Source of the DNA: Zygnema cylindricum
Taxonomy: Eukaryota > Streptophyta > Zygnematophyceae > Zygnematales > Zygnemataceae
DNA length: 64,000 bases
Assembly: GCA_037447655.1 (NCBI GenBank)
Contig: JBBHKE010000259.1
Coordinates: 28,144-92,143, forward strand
Direction of reading: 5' to 3'
Below, one piece after another: positions 1 to 12,210 of the stretch (the first letter of the stretch is position 1; the number at the start of each line of letters is the position of its first letter). Made by a program: the position numbers and the translations under genes. The notes under the pieces were generated by a model that saw nothing but the letters and a program-made list of their open reading frames with translations, was not told the DNA's origin and searched no databases.

Positions 1-2232
1 AAAGGGAAAAAAAAAAATCTTGTAAAGCTTCGATTCGTGGAATTTAGGGGAAAAAAAGACATCGGTGGATATTTGTTTTTACGACGTTGTATGGTAGTTT
101 TAAGGAAATGCATATGGTATATCTTTTCTTAAAGCAAAACTTTTAATGTCGTTGAATTTTGAACTTCTAATTTATATTTTTGCAACTTTTAAAGTTTTAT
201 GGACTTCAAAAAATATTGATTGGCTTATTGCCAGTGGAAAAAGAAAAAGTTGAAAGTAGAGAACTGTCAAAACATGTTTAATTCGTATTCTACTTGTAAA
301 ATTCGTATGTTATTTCTGCAATAGTAAAATAATAGTTGAAAAGCACTTCGAGAGAATTATAATTGAAAACTCTATTTAAATGGAAGACTTAGAAGGATTT
401 TTAGCTTCTATTTTGAGGTAAATGAAAAGTTAACCCGACAACTCATTTTAGTGAAATGGATGGACAAGATTGAAATGGATGGATTTGAACACATTTAAGT
501 AGATCGACCCATCTACATTATCTCTTTCTTTTGGTTTTTTATATTTATTGATCTCCACTATAACTATTGAGAAAGATAATTCAGCAGTAAAAAGGGTGAG
601 GATGATGTTATCCATGCCAATTCTAAACGACATAAGAATATGTCCAATAAAAATGTATGTTTGGCGTCAACATAAAATTATATTTGCTACGCTAAGTATT
701 GTACACACGTTTTCTTAGGATATTAATGTACTAATTGTTTCATTATAATAAATGCTAGGGAGACTTCTTTAAGAAAGCACGATGGTAAACCATCTCGAAT
801 AGTGTGAATAAATTAAAAACGAAATTGAAAAACCGAGCACGGGTGTAAACGAGCAAAAAGGAAAAACATGTCGGAAGAAAGAAATTAACACACAAATAAG
901 GGCAAGCCAATCAAGGACATTGCGGAGGACAACAAGAACAAAAACAACAAAATAGAGTAAGTAACACATTAACTATCTAACTGAACTCCATCGCAACTAA
1001 CTTTCAATGAAAGGAAACCTTGAAATCCCATGTGCTCGGCGAAGCACGCATAAGGAGTTCTAAAAGACCTGAGTTCAAAAAAACCTCAACGATCCATAAC
1101 AAAAATAGTGGGTCAAGTGAAGATTGAAACTTGCACTTGTTGTAAAGCCACTGATAAACGATGACGATAAGAAGAAGTAAGGATGAAAACTGGAGGGCTC
1201 CCAAGGCACTTCCTCTAAAAAGAACAACAACAACAAGTACGAATGAACTCATCCGAGGCAACTTCCAAACAACCAACTATCTCGACCACCATCGAAAAAA
1301 AAACATACATGGTTTCGCGATGTGCATAATCATGCTCCAAAAGCGTCACACGCTACTACGCTAACATGTCAAGCCTCATGACGAACAATTATAACCAAAG
1401 CAAACTTCGCCAAAACAATGCCATCAAAAAGTTGATGGGAGAGCTAAGTAGCGATGGACAAGGGGGGGCAAGCTCAAACCTGAAGGATGGTGGTCAAATG
1501 AACAATCATGAAGAGTAGAAAGTAAAAGTGTGAACAATAACCGAGCTTCGTAACCGAGGCCCGTAGGAGAGGAAATAAGCATGTGAAGAGCGAGGGGTAA
1601 TCGCCTCCATAAGCTCGGACCAAATGGTGTGGACAACTATATCCAGTAAAAAGTTCAAGTGTTGTCCATGGTATGTGTGTAATCTACCATTGAAGGAAAG
1701 GGTAAGAAGGGAAAGAGGAAGTTCAAGCTCGGAGTCAAGGTGATTAAAGGTAACGAGTGTTGGACAAAGATAAAAAAGGATCCAAACCACTATTGGCTGA
1801 AGAGAGGCATAGCCAAAGAGTACCAAGCTTGCACTAAAGTGAAACATTAAGACCATCGGGGACAGGCCATCCAAAACGTTCAAAATAATAACGTTCCAAA
1901 CTAAAAAACACGAGAAACCGTGTGAAAGGGAGTTGAAGTACTAACTTGGAGGACAACCCAATATAGATAAAAAGCTTGTGCAAATATCTTGAAAAAACTC
2001 CCTTGAGTGGCCGACTCAAATCAAGATGCAAAGAGTGGTCATGAAATACATGTAAGAGTTGTATACATATGGAGCGAACCACCAAACGATACAATACATC
2101 GCCTCGGCGATGGGTTGGATCCTCCTTTCGGCTTAATGATAACCACTAAACTAAACTTCGTGAGGAATAATCTAATTTTGCAAAATATATTTCCTCTATC
2201 GATAAAAAAAACCCGGACAAACACATAAAAGC
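1..2232. other. AT-rich stretch without recognisable gene
   Basis: I see no protein-coding signature here. Open frames are short, lie on both strands and resemble no family I know. The stretch 770-2,220 has a different texture (fewer A/T runs, scattered minus-strand frames up to 125 codons) and may be an old decayed repeat. It resumes after the LTR copy that starts at 2,233, which suggests that LTR was inserted into it. This is inference from texture only. Confidence 0.35.
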
Positions 2233-3180
2233 TGTTGAAATTGTTATTTTTTTATGGTATTTTCTAGGTCTGAACTTTGTACAAAATAGAAAAGGTGGAC
2301 AGCCTGCCTCCGCCTCCTCTCTCTTCCCACCATACTTGCCGTAGTCACTGAGGGATAGAGAGGGTGGCTGAGCCATGGCTGTCCTAGCTTAAGCAAGCAG
2401 GGCTAAAGAGTGACTTATGTCACTCTCAACAAAAGGTTGAGTCCGGCAGGACTCGAACCTCCGACCGGTATACGCGACTTAGCCGTTAACTCTAACCACT
2501 CTGTCGTAGAAGTCCGTTAGCATGTATTTAGGTTTGATCTTTACTTAAACAATGTTACGTCTATGAATTCGATAAACGGAATTACGAACGAAAGAACATG
2601 GAACCAAGTATTATATAGTGCGAACATTATCTCGCACTCAAACAAATGAATCGGACATTTATTTTCGACGGCGGACATTTAATATCGAATCTGATCCGAC
2701 GGCGTACATCAATGCCGAGATCACGGAATGGTCACTTTTGGCGTTTATGGACGTGGCGTGACGTGGCGCCACGCGGAGGGATGACATTTGGTCGCAGGAA
2801 TTCCGGCGAACATAAGGACAAGTGAAAAGTGGACACGCGTCCACTTAATGGCATTGCCGTACATGGGCCGTACAGAAAGTACATCGGCCATAGTACTTTT
2901 CTGTACTCTACAGTGATCCGATTGGTTCGTACTTCAATAGATAGGGTTTGTGAGAGGGATTTAGGACTTAGAGAATTTTGGTAGATAGGAACCTCTCTCT
3001 CTTTGAGAGTTTGTATAAACTTGCATTTTTGCCGACGCATAACTTATCGGTTGGTTGGCCGTTTTCAGTGATTCTTTTTGCTACGGACTCAGGGGAGTCC
3101 AGGCTGCATAGGGGTGCAGTCAAATTGTCAGTTTGCCTTTTTGGGCAGCAGTGGTCATGGCTTAAAGTGGGTTAGTTAAA
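2233..3180 (+). mobile_element. Diverged LTR of copia family L, plus orientation
   Basis: The block starts TGTTGAAATTG and then matches, in order and with many differences, the reverse complement of the LTR at 18,692-20,020. Shared landmarks are TATTTTCTAGGTCT, a CATGGCTG stretch, the phrase TCAATAGATAGGGTTTGTGAGAG near 2,934 (written here in part), and a GATTCTTTTTGCTA segment near 3,070. No coding region follows, so this is probably a solo or orphan LTR. The start is fairly clear. The end is uncertain because the copy diverges after about 3,110. It also contains a perfect pol III B-box-like stretch on the minus strand near 2,450. Confidence 0.6.
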
Positions 3181-5333
3181 TACTATCTAGAGGCTTCATG
3201 TATTCTGTAGTCCAATGGAGGACACAGAATTGCAAAAACACAAAACTCAAGAGACGTGCGGGATGGACCTCCTCTTTAAATGGTTACGAGATGTGGCAAG
3301 CACTTTGATGAAAGCGTCTTGATAAATAACACGACACTGTGGAGGTTCTTAGGTATGGACAAAATGGTGAGAGTTGACGAAAAAAGCACTCGATAGGTCG
3401 CACAATAGAGAGGAGTAAAGATATATGGCTTGATGGCCTAAACCTCGAGAGAGAGCTCTTCAACATGATTGAAATGATTAGCACGCCAATGAGAAAAGAA
3501 AGACATATAAATACATAAACAGATGATGGGGGGTAATCAAAACACTAAAAATACGATCGACGTGGTCAACACGGTAAGCTTTAAGATCACATGAAAAAAA
3601 CCACCTAGAATGAGCCATAATCTCACGCGCCCCCGCCAATGGCCATAGACTGTGGGAGAATAGACGAACTACGTCTTGTACCAAATTTTGCACGATTTCA
3701 TGGATACAAATGTGTAGTATAAGACCAAGGGGTTCCCTATCAGACACCCCCGCGACATCGAGATCATGAACAAAAGTCCGTAGGGTAAAACCTGAGATAA
3801 TTATGATTTAATACGGTAAAGTAAGGATACCTAAGAAACTATCGTGAAACGCCACAAAACGACGATAATTCTTTGTACGATGGGCATAACCTCTCCAAGC
3901 TGCAAAAGTATTATGACATCCGAGACATTGTACACATGTAAACAGTGTTTGCGAGATTTGGGTGGAGGATATGGGAGAGGTGGAAAGGGCATAGGTGTGT
4001 CGCCTAATATGGTCGCTCAATAACAAAAACATGTAGAAAGCCACGAGTTGGAAAGAAAGGAAGACGTGTTTAAGGTAGGGTGAAAAAAATCGCGTGAGGA
4101 AAAGTAAATGGGTAATATGGAAAAAAAAGGGGAGCAGAGGGAGGGTTACGGGTTAAGGAACAAATGATGTATTCCTTAATGAATTTAATTATGCCCCTTT
4201 TTTACCCGAACCTACATAATTTGACAAATGAGGTACGTTCGATAATGCTTTTTCAATGTTCGTATAACACTTGACGATACCTTGATATCATTTTTTGCAA
4301 TTTTGTCATATGATTTCCAGTTTGGTTAGTTCGTTGTTGACGTTGACTTACACTTTATGCCGTATCATTTGGGCTATCCAATAATCGATGGGTACGATGC
4401 GTATCTATTATTGATTGTGTTTGAGTCTTGATATTTCATTACATATTTTTTTGTTGATGGTTTCTTAATTTAGCAGTCTCGCGCATATTTGTAAGTTAAC
4501 AAAGAAACCAACTTTAAAGTAAAAGTAGATTATTGATAAAAATTACTCCACACCAAATACACTATGGGAAAATGGGTTGTATTGTATTGGAATGTCAACG
4601 AAGTAATTTCTATAGCTTCTATTTTTAGCCATAAAATATTATGATTATTGATTATTTGATATTATTTTTGAATAACCAAGGACATTACAACTTTATATAT
4701 TTTTTACTCGACTTATATATAAAACAAGTGTTTACCACATGATTCTGTCTTTAGTTTCTGTTTTTAATCCTTTTAAAGGTTGTTTAGGGTATTGTATATT
4801 TTCCTAGAGAATTTTGTAGGATAGCCTTCATGGTTTTCCTAAGCGTCGGAAGGATTTTTAGGGACTAGTATAATTTTGTAGGTTGTCGTAGTGTTTTTGT
4901 TCAGATTTAGCTTTCAAACAAAAATTTGTAGCATTTCAACTATTTTTACACAGGAAGAATTTATGTCTTTATGCGTCGTTCCAATGTACCATGAAAAGTG
5001 AGGGTTATATGTACGTTTACCAACCTAAAATATCAGTAAGAGAAAATTATATACTCCATATAGCGCCAGTAATACTCGAAACAGACTGTACGATTAAAAC
5101 CGGGAACCACCGATTCCAAGTTGAAAACAGGTGGCAAAGGTCGCAAAAGTCAAAATTTTCGATACCCTAAATTGACATTTTTTTTTTCAAAATCTGAACA
5201 CCCGAAACCTGGTCTCGTTATGTCACGCTCCTTAATTGTTACCCAATACCCTATACGCATTTACGAAAAAAGAAGTTTTAACCAAAACTCAATTTCCTGC
5301 GACTACCCGAACCCGCCCGTATCCTAATAAATA
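3181..5333. other. No recognisable gene; AT-rich unique or decayed sequence
   Basis: The part 3,181-4,150 has the same texture as 770-2,220 and carries only short frames on the minus strand with no family resemblance. From 4,150 to 5,333 the sequence is very AT-rich with no sizeable open frame. I find no RNA gene or clear transposon terminus. Confidence 0.3.
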
Positions 5334-5433
5334 CAAAATAAATGGTACACTGGTACATTTCCCTTATACCTTCTACGATACCAAAATAAATGGTACACTG
5401 GTACATTTCCCTTATACCTTCTACGATACCAAA
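5334..5433. repeat. 48-bp tandem repeat, two copies
   Basis: Two adjacent 48-bp units (5,334-5,381 and 5,382-5,429) are identical over essentially their whole length, each containing AATGGTACACTGGTACATTT. The repeat lies about 35 bp left of MITE X1. Confidence 0.85.
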
Positions 5434-5471
5434 AGTACAAAGTACAATAATGTTGGCTAGTGTGGACAATA

Positions 5472-6020
5472 CAGTACACCGCCAATCGCTATTAGCGTGT
5501 AGGTTTCATTAGCGTATACAAATAATTACCGTGGTGTACGCTATTTAAGAATTTGAAAATTTTGGAAAAAATCATACATTCTAATTGTTTGATTATGGTA
5601 ATTTGGATCTTTGAAAAAACAAATGTCGGTCGCAAACATGCTTACACTAATATAAGTTTCCATACAAAATCTGACAAAACGTAAACACAGATCGTACATT
5701 CACACGGTCGAAACGCGGCTGTCGGACGAATATGTGCGAGCGGGATTTTTTACGACCTAGTTTTTTTCTTTTTAGAACGCACATTCTCATGCGTCCGCGA
5801 TTACTAAAACTAATTTATTGTAATTTTAACTTAAAAAGGTACATTTATGTACGGTCTAACACTGACCGTACATAACTCTATTTAAGAGACAACGTACTGA
5901 ATATAACCCTAAATAGAATAAAGAAAAAAATAGAATAAACTACGCTATTTGAAAATAAAACAAAAAAAAAGCGGGACGGGATTAGCGTACACAACGCTAA
6001 TAGCGATTGGCGGTGTACTG
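5472..6020. mobile_element. MITE X1, TA target site (Tc1/mariner-like)
   Basis: Perfect terminal inverted repeats start CAGTACACCGCCAATCGC at 5,472 and end with the exact complement at 6,020. The inverted match extends to about 32 bp when flanking bases 5,467-5,498 and 5,994-6,025 are included. A TA dinucleotide sits on each side (5,470-5,471 and 6,021-6,022), as expected for Tc1/mariner/Stowaway-type insertion. At 549 bp with no transposase, it is a non-autonomous MITE. Its interior resembles the outer parts of X6 (52,154-53,293), so the two form one subfamily. Confidence 0.85.
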
Positions 6021-6025
6021 TATTG

Positions 6026-6761
6026 GAACGTACCTAACAAACCTTCATTTTTTTTCGTATTTTGCATACCCAGCCGTATCCCTTTTTTTTTTTTTTTTTT
6101 TTGAATCACCTGGCCAATCTGGCCGGCCCCCAAAATTTGGCACCCGAATCCGTTCCGGATCCGACGCGGGCGGGCGGGTACCGGTCGGGTACGGATTCGG
6201 GTACCTCTGGCCGGCGGTAGTGTACGGATGGGATACGCAAAACGAGAAATTTCCTCTTACAATTCGCTTGCACGTGCGATACCATTACATGCGAGATTTT
6301 GGCGCTTGGAGACTAAGGGTACGGCCCCATGTGGCTAAGTTCGGGTTTTTTTTCTGTCGTTTTCCTTTCAAACTTAGCCCCGTACTGCCTAAGTTGAAAC
6401 CATACGAAGAAATCGCAAATTTTTAGAGGACAATTTGCGTCATTCTCGAACTTAAGATGTACGAATATTTTTCTTGTGTTTTTTCGACCCACGGTCACGT
6501 CATTTTCAAACTTATCATAAACCACATCGGCAATGTGTTTTAAGCAAAGTAGAACAGTTTACACAAATAGGAAAACGTATTCCCACGTGGGAAAAGTTTT
6601 CAATAGTTTTTGACGACTGAAAAAAGTTTAAGGCTGTTCGTTTTTGTCTGCATGCACCTTCTACGACTTTTTTTTGTAGGGGTCTCCATGGTGCAATTTC
6701 ATTTCACGTAAAGGTGTAAAATCTACGAAGGTGAAAAATCTGCGAAGTCATGGCGGCGGGA
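6026..6761. other. No gene seen; short GC-rich island
   Basis: The stretch includes a GC-rich island at about 6,110-6,230 with repeated GGGTACGG-type words, then AT-rich sequence. The 139-codon plus-strand frame starting at 6,007 begins inside the X1 terminus and crosses a T homopolymer, so I do not accept it as a gene. Confidence 0.3.
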
Positions 6762-7270
6762 CAGTACACCGCGAATCGTAATTAGAGTAAATAACGCTAA
6801 TTCGGTCGCCCTAAATTTCGACTCTATCAAGTTAAAGAGAGTAAATGATTCTAAAATTTTCATTATGCCATTTAAGGTAATTTTTGAATGAGCGTCAATA
6901 ACTCTAATACAGTGTCGTTTTAAATAGTGTGGCGTACGGTTGGTGTATGACCGTGCAAAATTGTACTTTATTAAGTAAAAAAGTTCAAATAATGATTTAA
7001 TACAGGCCGTTATCATATAACCGCGTTTTAACAAACCGCGTAGTGCAAACGTCATAGTGACGATAAACTGTACATTTTGTCAGATTTTGTACGAACACCT
7101 AATTTACAGTAGAGATATTCAGCGCGTCAAATTAGAATACTTAAATAAATTAGAGTAAATTCCTTTTTGAAAAAGTTATATCACACAAATTAGAGTTCAT
7201 AACTCTAATTTGTTTTCCCTTTTTTTACTCTCATTTGTTCTTTACTGTAATTATGATTCGCGGTGGACTG
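6762..7270. mobile_element. MITE X2, diverged member of the X family
   Basis: The left end CAGTACACCGCGAATCGTAA (6,762) is matched by an imperfect inverted copy ending GATTCGCGGTGGACTG at 7,270. The interior holds TAGAGTAAAT and CTCTAATTTG words shared with X3-X5. The expected flanking TA is present on the right only. About 509 bp, non-coding. Confidence 0.7.
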
Positions 7271-7287
7271 TAGAGGTCTAAGCAAAG

Positions 7288-7947
7288 TATAGTTCAAAAG
7301 TAGGTGAAAGTAGGCCCATACAATATGCCTATTGTATGTAAAACATACAATATGACCTTAAGACCCATATTGTATGGGCCGCAAAATGAACAAAAAAAAT
7401 AGTAACAGGGTTTAGTTGCAGATTGATCGATAGAGAATTAAACGTCATGTATAAATTTTGAAAAACATTCAGACAATTTTTTTCTTTTGTGAGTTTTTAA
7501 GTATTTTTTGTTTAAACCGTCAGATTTCGACGATCGGACGGTCGCCGATCAAAGTAGCAATCTAAGAAGATCACATGAAAAGCACATAACACAACTTACA
7601 GTAGGACTATCTGTCATATTAGCGTATGCAATTTTGAAGGCCACACTAAATAAAGCCTCAACTTGAGCAACCAAGCAGTATGGAACGATAAAAAAATAAT
7701 ATACCACACTCTCCGTACTCTCTCTCATCTCACTCTCACCGCTACAAATTTTGTTTGGTTGCCAGTCCACGTTTTTTTTTTTTTTGGGTTTTCTTTCCCG
7801 CGGAATGTCATCCTACCCGTGTTAGTTCGCTAAAAAAGGCGTGCGCTGTACTATGATCATACATCATATTCGTACGTTTGTACAAGAGTGTGCACAACGC
7901 ACACACATACAATATGCCTACTCTATGCGAGTTTTGTGCCAAGTTTT
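7288..7947 (-). mobile_element. hAT-like MITE Y1, truncated by an LTR element
   Basis: The terminus TATAGTTCAAAAGTAGGTG and the following sequence match the right ends of Y2-Y5 in reverse orientation. Shared segments include the inverted word CATACAATATG, GATCGATAGAG, the GATCACATGAAAAGC segment and the ACACACATACAATATGCC segment. Homology stops at 7,947 exactly where an LTR beginning TGTTAGG starts, so the other end of Y1 was lost or displaced by that insertion. No coding capacity. Confidence 0.75.
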
Positions 7948-8654
7948 TGTTAGGATTATTGGGAGAATCGGCGGATCAACCGAAATCATGATTTGGTTCG
8001 ATGTGGAGAATCGGTTGTCCGCAGATTTGTTGAAGTTTTGGCTCGCGTGGCGCAATTCGATCTTGAGTATGGTTTCGCGATTTCCATCGGAGTACCTTTG
8101 ATTCGTTCAATTTACGGCGGTTTGGTACCAGCCGGTACATAGATTATTTATGTATCATGGTTCAGTTGGTTTCAGTCTGTTTTGTTCGTGTTGTCTTAAA
8201 CGGTGACTTTGCTTTTTAGTACGCTGTACGTGTCTAATTCTTTTAGTGCGTGTCACTTTGCTTCGGCGCTTGAATGCTTTTTAGGCGCACGTCTGCATGT
8301 GGACTTCGGTGCCCTCGTCTGCTTTCAGTAAGTGGAGTTAGTGGTCGTGAGTTGTCTGTGTTAAGAAGGTATTTTAGTGAGTGTTTTCCATCAGTTTAGT
8401 ATGCAGTCTGGGGAGATGCATCATGCAGTCTTTATGAAGAGATGCATCATGTGTCTGCATGGAGACACATTAAGAAGTGAGAGAGAGAGAGGTTGTATTG
8501 AAAAGCTTCGGTTTAATATATTTATATTTGGCCGACATGTTTTTTGTGAGCTGTGAGTATTTTATGTGTAAGAGTGTTTATTCAAAGCTTCCGCTGTGAA
8601 ATTTGAGTTTGTTATTTATGAGCATCTATCGGAGCACTTGATCAATTTTTAACA
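7948..8654 (+). mobile_element. LTR 1 of a non-autonomous LTR retrotransposon
   Basis: This 707-bp LTR starts TGTTAGGATTATTGG and ends ...TTAACA, just before a primer-binding site. It is matched by a second LTR at 11,471-12,210, with long near-identical blocks and small indels. It is inserted in MITE Y1, and the five bases before it are GTTTT. Confidence 0.88.
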
Positions 8655-11470
8655 AGTGGTATCGGAGCAGGTTAGTGCTCCAGTTTTTAGTTTGAGAGAA
8701 AGATGCTCCAGTTTGAGTGTAAAAGTCAGTGAGGGAGTAGAGGCAATGGAAGGAAGAAAAGGCACATATTCTTTGAAGAATGAACCGGATGTCGATCCGG
8801 ATGGAGGTGATTATGTGTTTTGAAACCGGAGAAGAAGATGATGAAGAAGTCAAAGAAGAATCCGAAGTAGTCGAAGAGGTTGAAGAAGAGCGACGAAAAA
8901 GGAGAATTGAAATGTGCCGATATGATTTATTACCTGAAGTGAAGTGGAGTGTTATTTTTTATTTTTTTTGAAAGAAGAAATTAAATGTGTGGTTATGGGT
9001 TGAGGGGCGAAGAAGATGAAGCGTTCTGAAGACCTTTTTGATGGAATTTTATTTCGTACTTTTGTACGATATGTGAATCGAGGAGATCATTGTGGCGATT
9101 ATCTAAAATCACCGAAGAGTTTGGAAGAAGCGTCATTCAATTAGTGGTGACGTGAGGTTTTAATGCTTTCATGATTAGAGGAAGAATGAATCCTGTTTCA
9201 AAGGTTTTGTGCTTGAAGGATCCCTTCTGCCGGATCCCTTGAAGCTCGAGAAGAATCGTAATTCAGATGGTCGTCTTAAAAATTTCGTGGATGAATTGCT
9301 GAATTTTATGAGGGGGAAAGAAGAAAAAGAAGAGGAGAAATCAGATTTATGTTTGTGTGTTGGAAGAGGAACAAAATGATGAGATGAATATTGGGATGAG
9401 TGTGCAGGGGATGATTATGTGAAGGAGGAGAAAGAGTAGGAGAAACAATCACTTAAAATTTGGAGGAGGACAGTGACGATAGTATGAAAAAGAAAATGAA
9501 AGATTCCTCATTTATGTTAGCCAGGCCAAGGATTTCGGAAATGCTATTTTTCCCGAAATGCCTTTCTGTGTGTCTTCGGAGAGTGGATTTGATTCGGCAC
9601 GGCAAGTTACTTTGAGGTTAAGCTGCGGAGATTTAAAGTCCTGCGACGGAGGAGTCAAATCTCAGTTTGAGTTGAAATTGGTTGAAGAAAAAGCCGGAGA
9701 AAATGAAGGAGAAGAGTAAAGAAAAGAGAGAAGTGAAGAAGCAGTGGAGGTGACTGAGAAGGGCCGGAGGCGGCAGAGAATTTGAATGAGGAGGAATATC
9801 GAATTGAATGACGTGTGGAGACTCGTGTCTGACCGTGGTAAAGAATCCTCGGTGAGGAAGTGGAAGTGCGCATGGAAGTTTTGAAAATTATGAGAATTGA
9901 GAAATGAAGCTGCAGGAGTGAAGCTTCAATGAGGAAGTGGAAGGAGTGAATGCGCCAGTGTCTGAAATGAGGAGAAGAAGTGAAACGAAAAAACGGAAAC
10001 AAAGAGAAATATTCTGTACGGTTGAACTTTATGATTCACTTGTACGGAAAGTGAATTTGTTTATTTTTAGTACGGGTGTTTAATGAGTTGTTTCTTTTTG
10101 ATTCGTGAATTTGTACAGTACCGTGTGTACATGAAGTTCCAGTCCCTTTTGACGCTTAATTTTGAGGAGGAAGAGGAGACGTTCCGTGTTGGAATAAGGC
10201 CGCTACTTCGCCGGCTGTTTCGGTTGTTTTCTGACATTGTCAAACGCCGAACTTTAGTGTGGCCGTTGTGTTACCGTACTTGTACTTGTACTTTTGCTGC
10301 AGTACATTTTTGGAGAAATTTTGGCGTGGAGTTGGAAGTACGGCAAAACTGTTCGAATGTTACAGTGAAGCCTATTTTGGTGCGGCGGTTACCTAAATCG
10401 CTATGTGGATTGGTAGAATCATTGAGTAATGTTGACGCAGCTGTTTGTACGGTTGCCAACTAAGGAGGAGTTCAAATTAAGTTTGATCTGGTGTGACGGT
10501 TGAAAGTCCGAGAGGAGATCATTTTACGGCCTCCTAAAATAGATTGCGATTACTGAATCGCTGTGGATTGATACAGACGCCGTGAAGATTTATATTTACA
10601 AAATCTATTCGGGCGTATCTGCGATGGAGGATTATTCGTTCCGTACAGGGCGTCAATCGAATGCCTCATGTACTTTGGAGAAGGAACGATGCCGGATATT
10701 ACGGCGGCCAGTTTTGGACGTCGAAATATATCGTCAGGCGAGGAGGAGTTATTATTTGACGGTCAAGCAATATTTTCCGTATCTTTTTGGTACGATGGAA
10801 TTGGGGTTCGTCATTCAGTTTGGAGTTTTTCCGGATATTATTTTTTGCCGGGTATTTTGGCGGCTACTTTTTCGTCGTCGTCTTTATTTGGTGGACGTGG
10901 AATTATTTCAATTTTGTTAACGGAGATTTTCTGGTACTTTTTATTTTCTTTAGTACCATGTGTACGGGGACTTTGATTTGTTTTTACTAATGATGGAGGT
11001 TGTGACGTGGAGTTATTATTTTAAGTTGACGTGGATTTGCGGCGTGGATTTTATCGCTTTTGATTTCGAGATTTCATCGTAGATTTACAATTCAGTTTGG
11101 AGCGGCAGTTACGTCATCTTTTGACATTGATCTTTGGTATGTGACGTGCCATGTGGCGTATGCGATAACTCACACGCGCGAAGTTACAGCTGAATTTTGG
11201 GTCGTGATTGAAGTACAATTCTCAATGGATGTTTACGTGTAAGGAGAAGCGACAAAATCGGGAGTTACGCTTGCCGTGATCCTCCCGGTAAAAAAAGTAA
11301 AAGAAAGAAGTTGATTCGATTTGTGTACGGCTAACTTGGATGTTGGAGTGTTACATCTTTTTGTCCGCATTTATATTCAATCTTGTACTTTTGTACGGTG
11401 ACATGTTTAAGAGGGGGCGGCTAAAATCGGTGACGTGGCATTCCACCGATTCTCCCAATAAGAGGGGGAT
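8655..11470 (+). mobile_element. Internal region of non-autonomous LTR element (LARD-like)
   Basis: About 2.8 kb lies between two LTRs. I find no gag zinc knuckle, protease, integrase, reverse transcriptase or RNase H motif in any frame. A short acidic/basic stretch (residues rich in EEVEEERRKRR near 8,860-8,900) is conserved in the second internal region (12,370-12,470), but here its frame is broken. The region ends in a purine tract, GAGGGGGAT, at 11,462-11,470. Such elements need enzymes from an autonomous copia relative. Confidence 0.75.
8657..8671 (+). promoter_or_regulatory. Primer-binding site, initiator-Met tRNA type
   Basis: TGGTATCGGAGCAGG follows the LTR end after two bases. It differs by one base from the usual plant copia site complementary to the 3' end of initiator-Met tRNA (TGGTATCAGAGCAGG). 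An identical site lies at 12,213-12,227 after the second LTR. Confidence 0.85.
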
Positions 11471-12210
11471 TGTTAGGATTATTGGGAGAATCGGCGGATC
11501 AACCGAAATCATGATTTGGTTCGATGTGGAGAATCGGTCGTCCGCAGATTTGTTGAAGTTTTGGCTCGCGTGGCGCAATTCGATCTTGAGTATGGTTTCG
11601 CGATTTGAATCGGAGTACCTTTAGTTCGTTCAATGTACGGCGGTTCAGTACCGCCGGTACATAGTTTATTTATGTATGATGGTTCAGTTTGGTCGTGTCA
11701 CTGGTGACCATGATATTTAGTGCGCTATACGTGTCTAGTTCATTTTACGTGTCTAGTGCATTTTAGTGCGTGTCACTTTGTTTTGGCGGTCGAATGTTTT
11801 TATTAGGCGCACGTCCGCATGTGGACTTCGGCGCCCTCGTCTGCTTTCAGTTAGTGGAGTAAGTGGACATTAGTTGTCGGTGTTAAGAAGGTATATTAAC
11901 GTGTGTTACTTTCAGTTCAGTATGCAGTCTGGGGAGATGCATCATGCACTCTTTAGGAAGAGATGCACTATGTTACTTAAGGAATGACACATTAAGATGT
12001 AGAGAGAAAAGATGATTTGAAGGAAGAAAGAAGAGAGGTTGTATTGAAAAGCTTTGGTTTAATATATTGATATTTGGCCGACATGTTTTTTGTGAGCCGT
12101 GAGTGTTTTATGTGTAAGAATGTTTGTTCAAAGCTTCCGCTGTGTTCATGAGCTTGTTATTTATGAGCATCTATCGAAGCACTTGATTGATTATTTAACA
12201 AGTTTTAACA
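11471..12210 (+). mobile_element. LTR 2, shared by two internal regions
   Basis: TGTTAGGATTATTGG at 11,471 runs to ...TTTTAACA at 12,210 (740 bp). It is preceded by a polypurine tract, so it is the 3' LTR of the first internal region. It is also followed by a primer-binding site and a second internal region, so it acts as the 5' LTR of the next unit. The sharing suggests unequal recombination or tandem insertion. Confidence 0.85.

Noticed and set aside
6007-6426. 139-codon plus-strand frame
   Set aside because: It starts in the inverted repeat of MITE X1, crosses a T homopolymer and has no family resemblance.
7300-7380. CRISPR-like or attachment-site reading of repeated CATATTGTATG words
   Set aside because: The repeats are an inverted motif at the end of the Y MITE family, found at the same place in every copy; there is no spacer array.
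9655-10990. Several 60-126-codon frames in the LARD internal region as host genes
   Set aside because: They lie inside an LTR-bounded element, show no domain and are not kept in the second copy.
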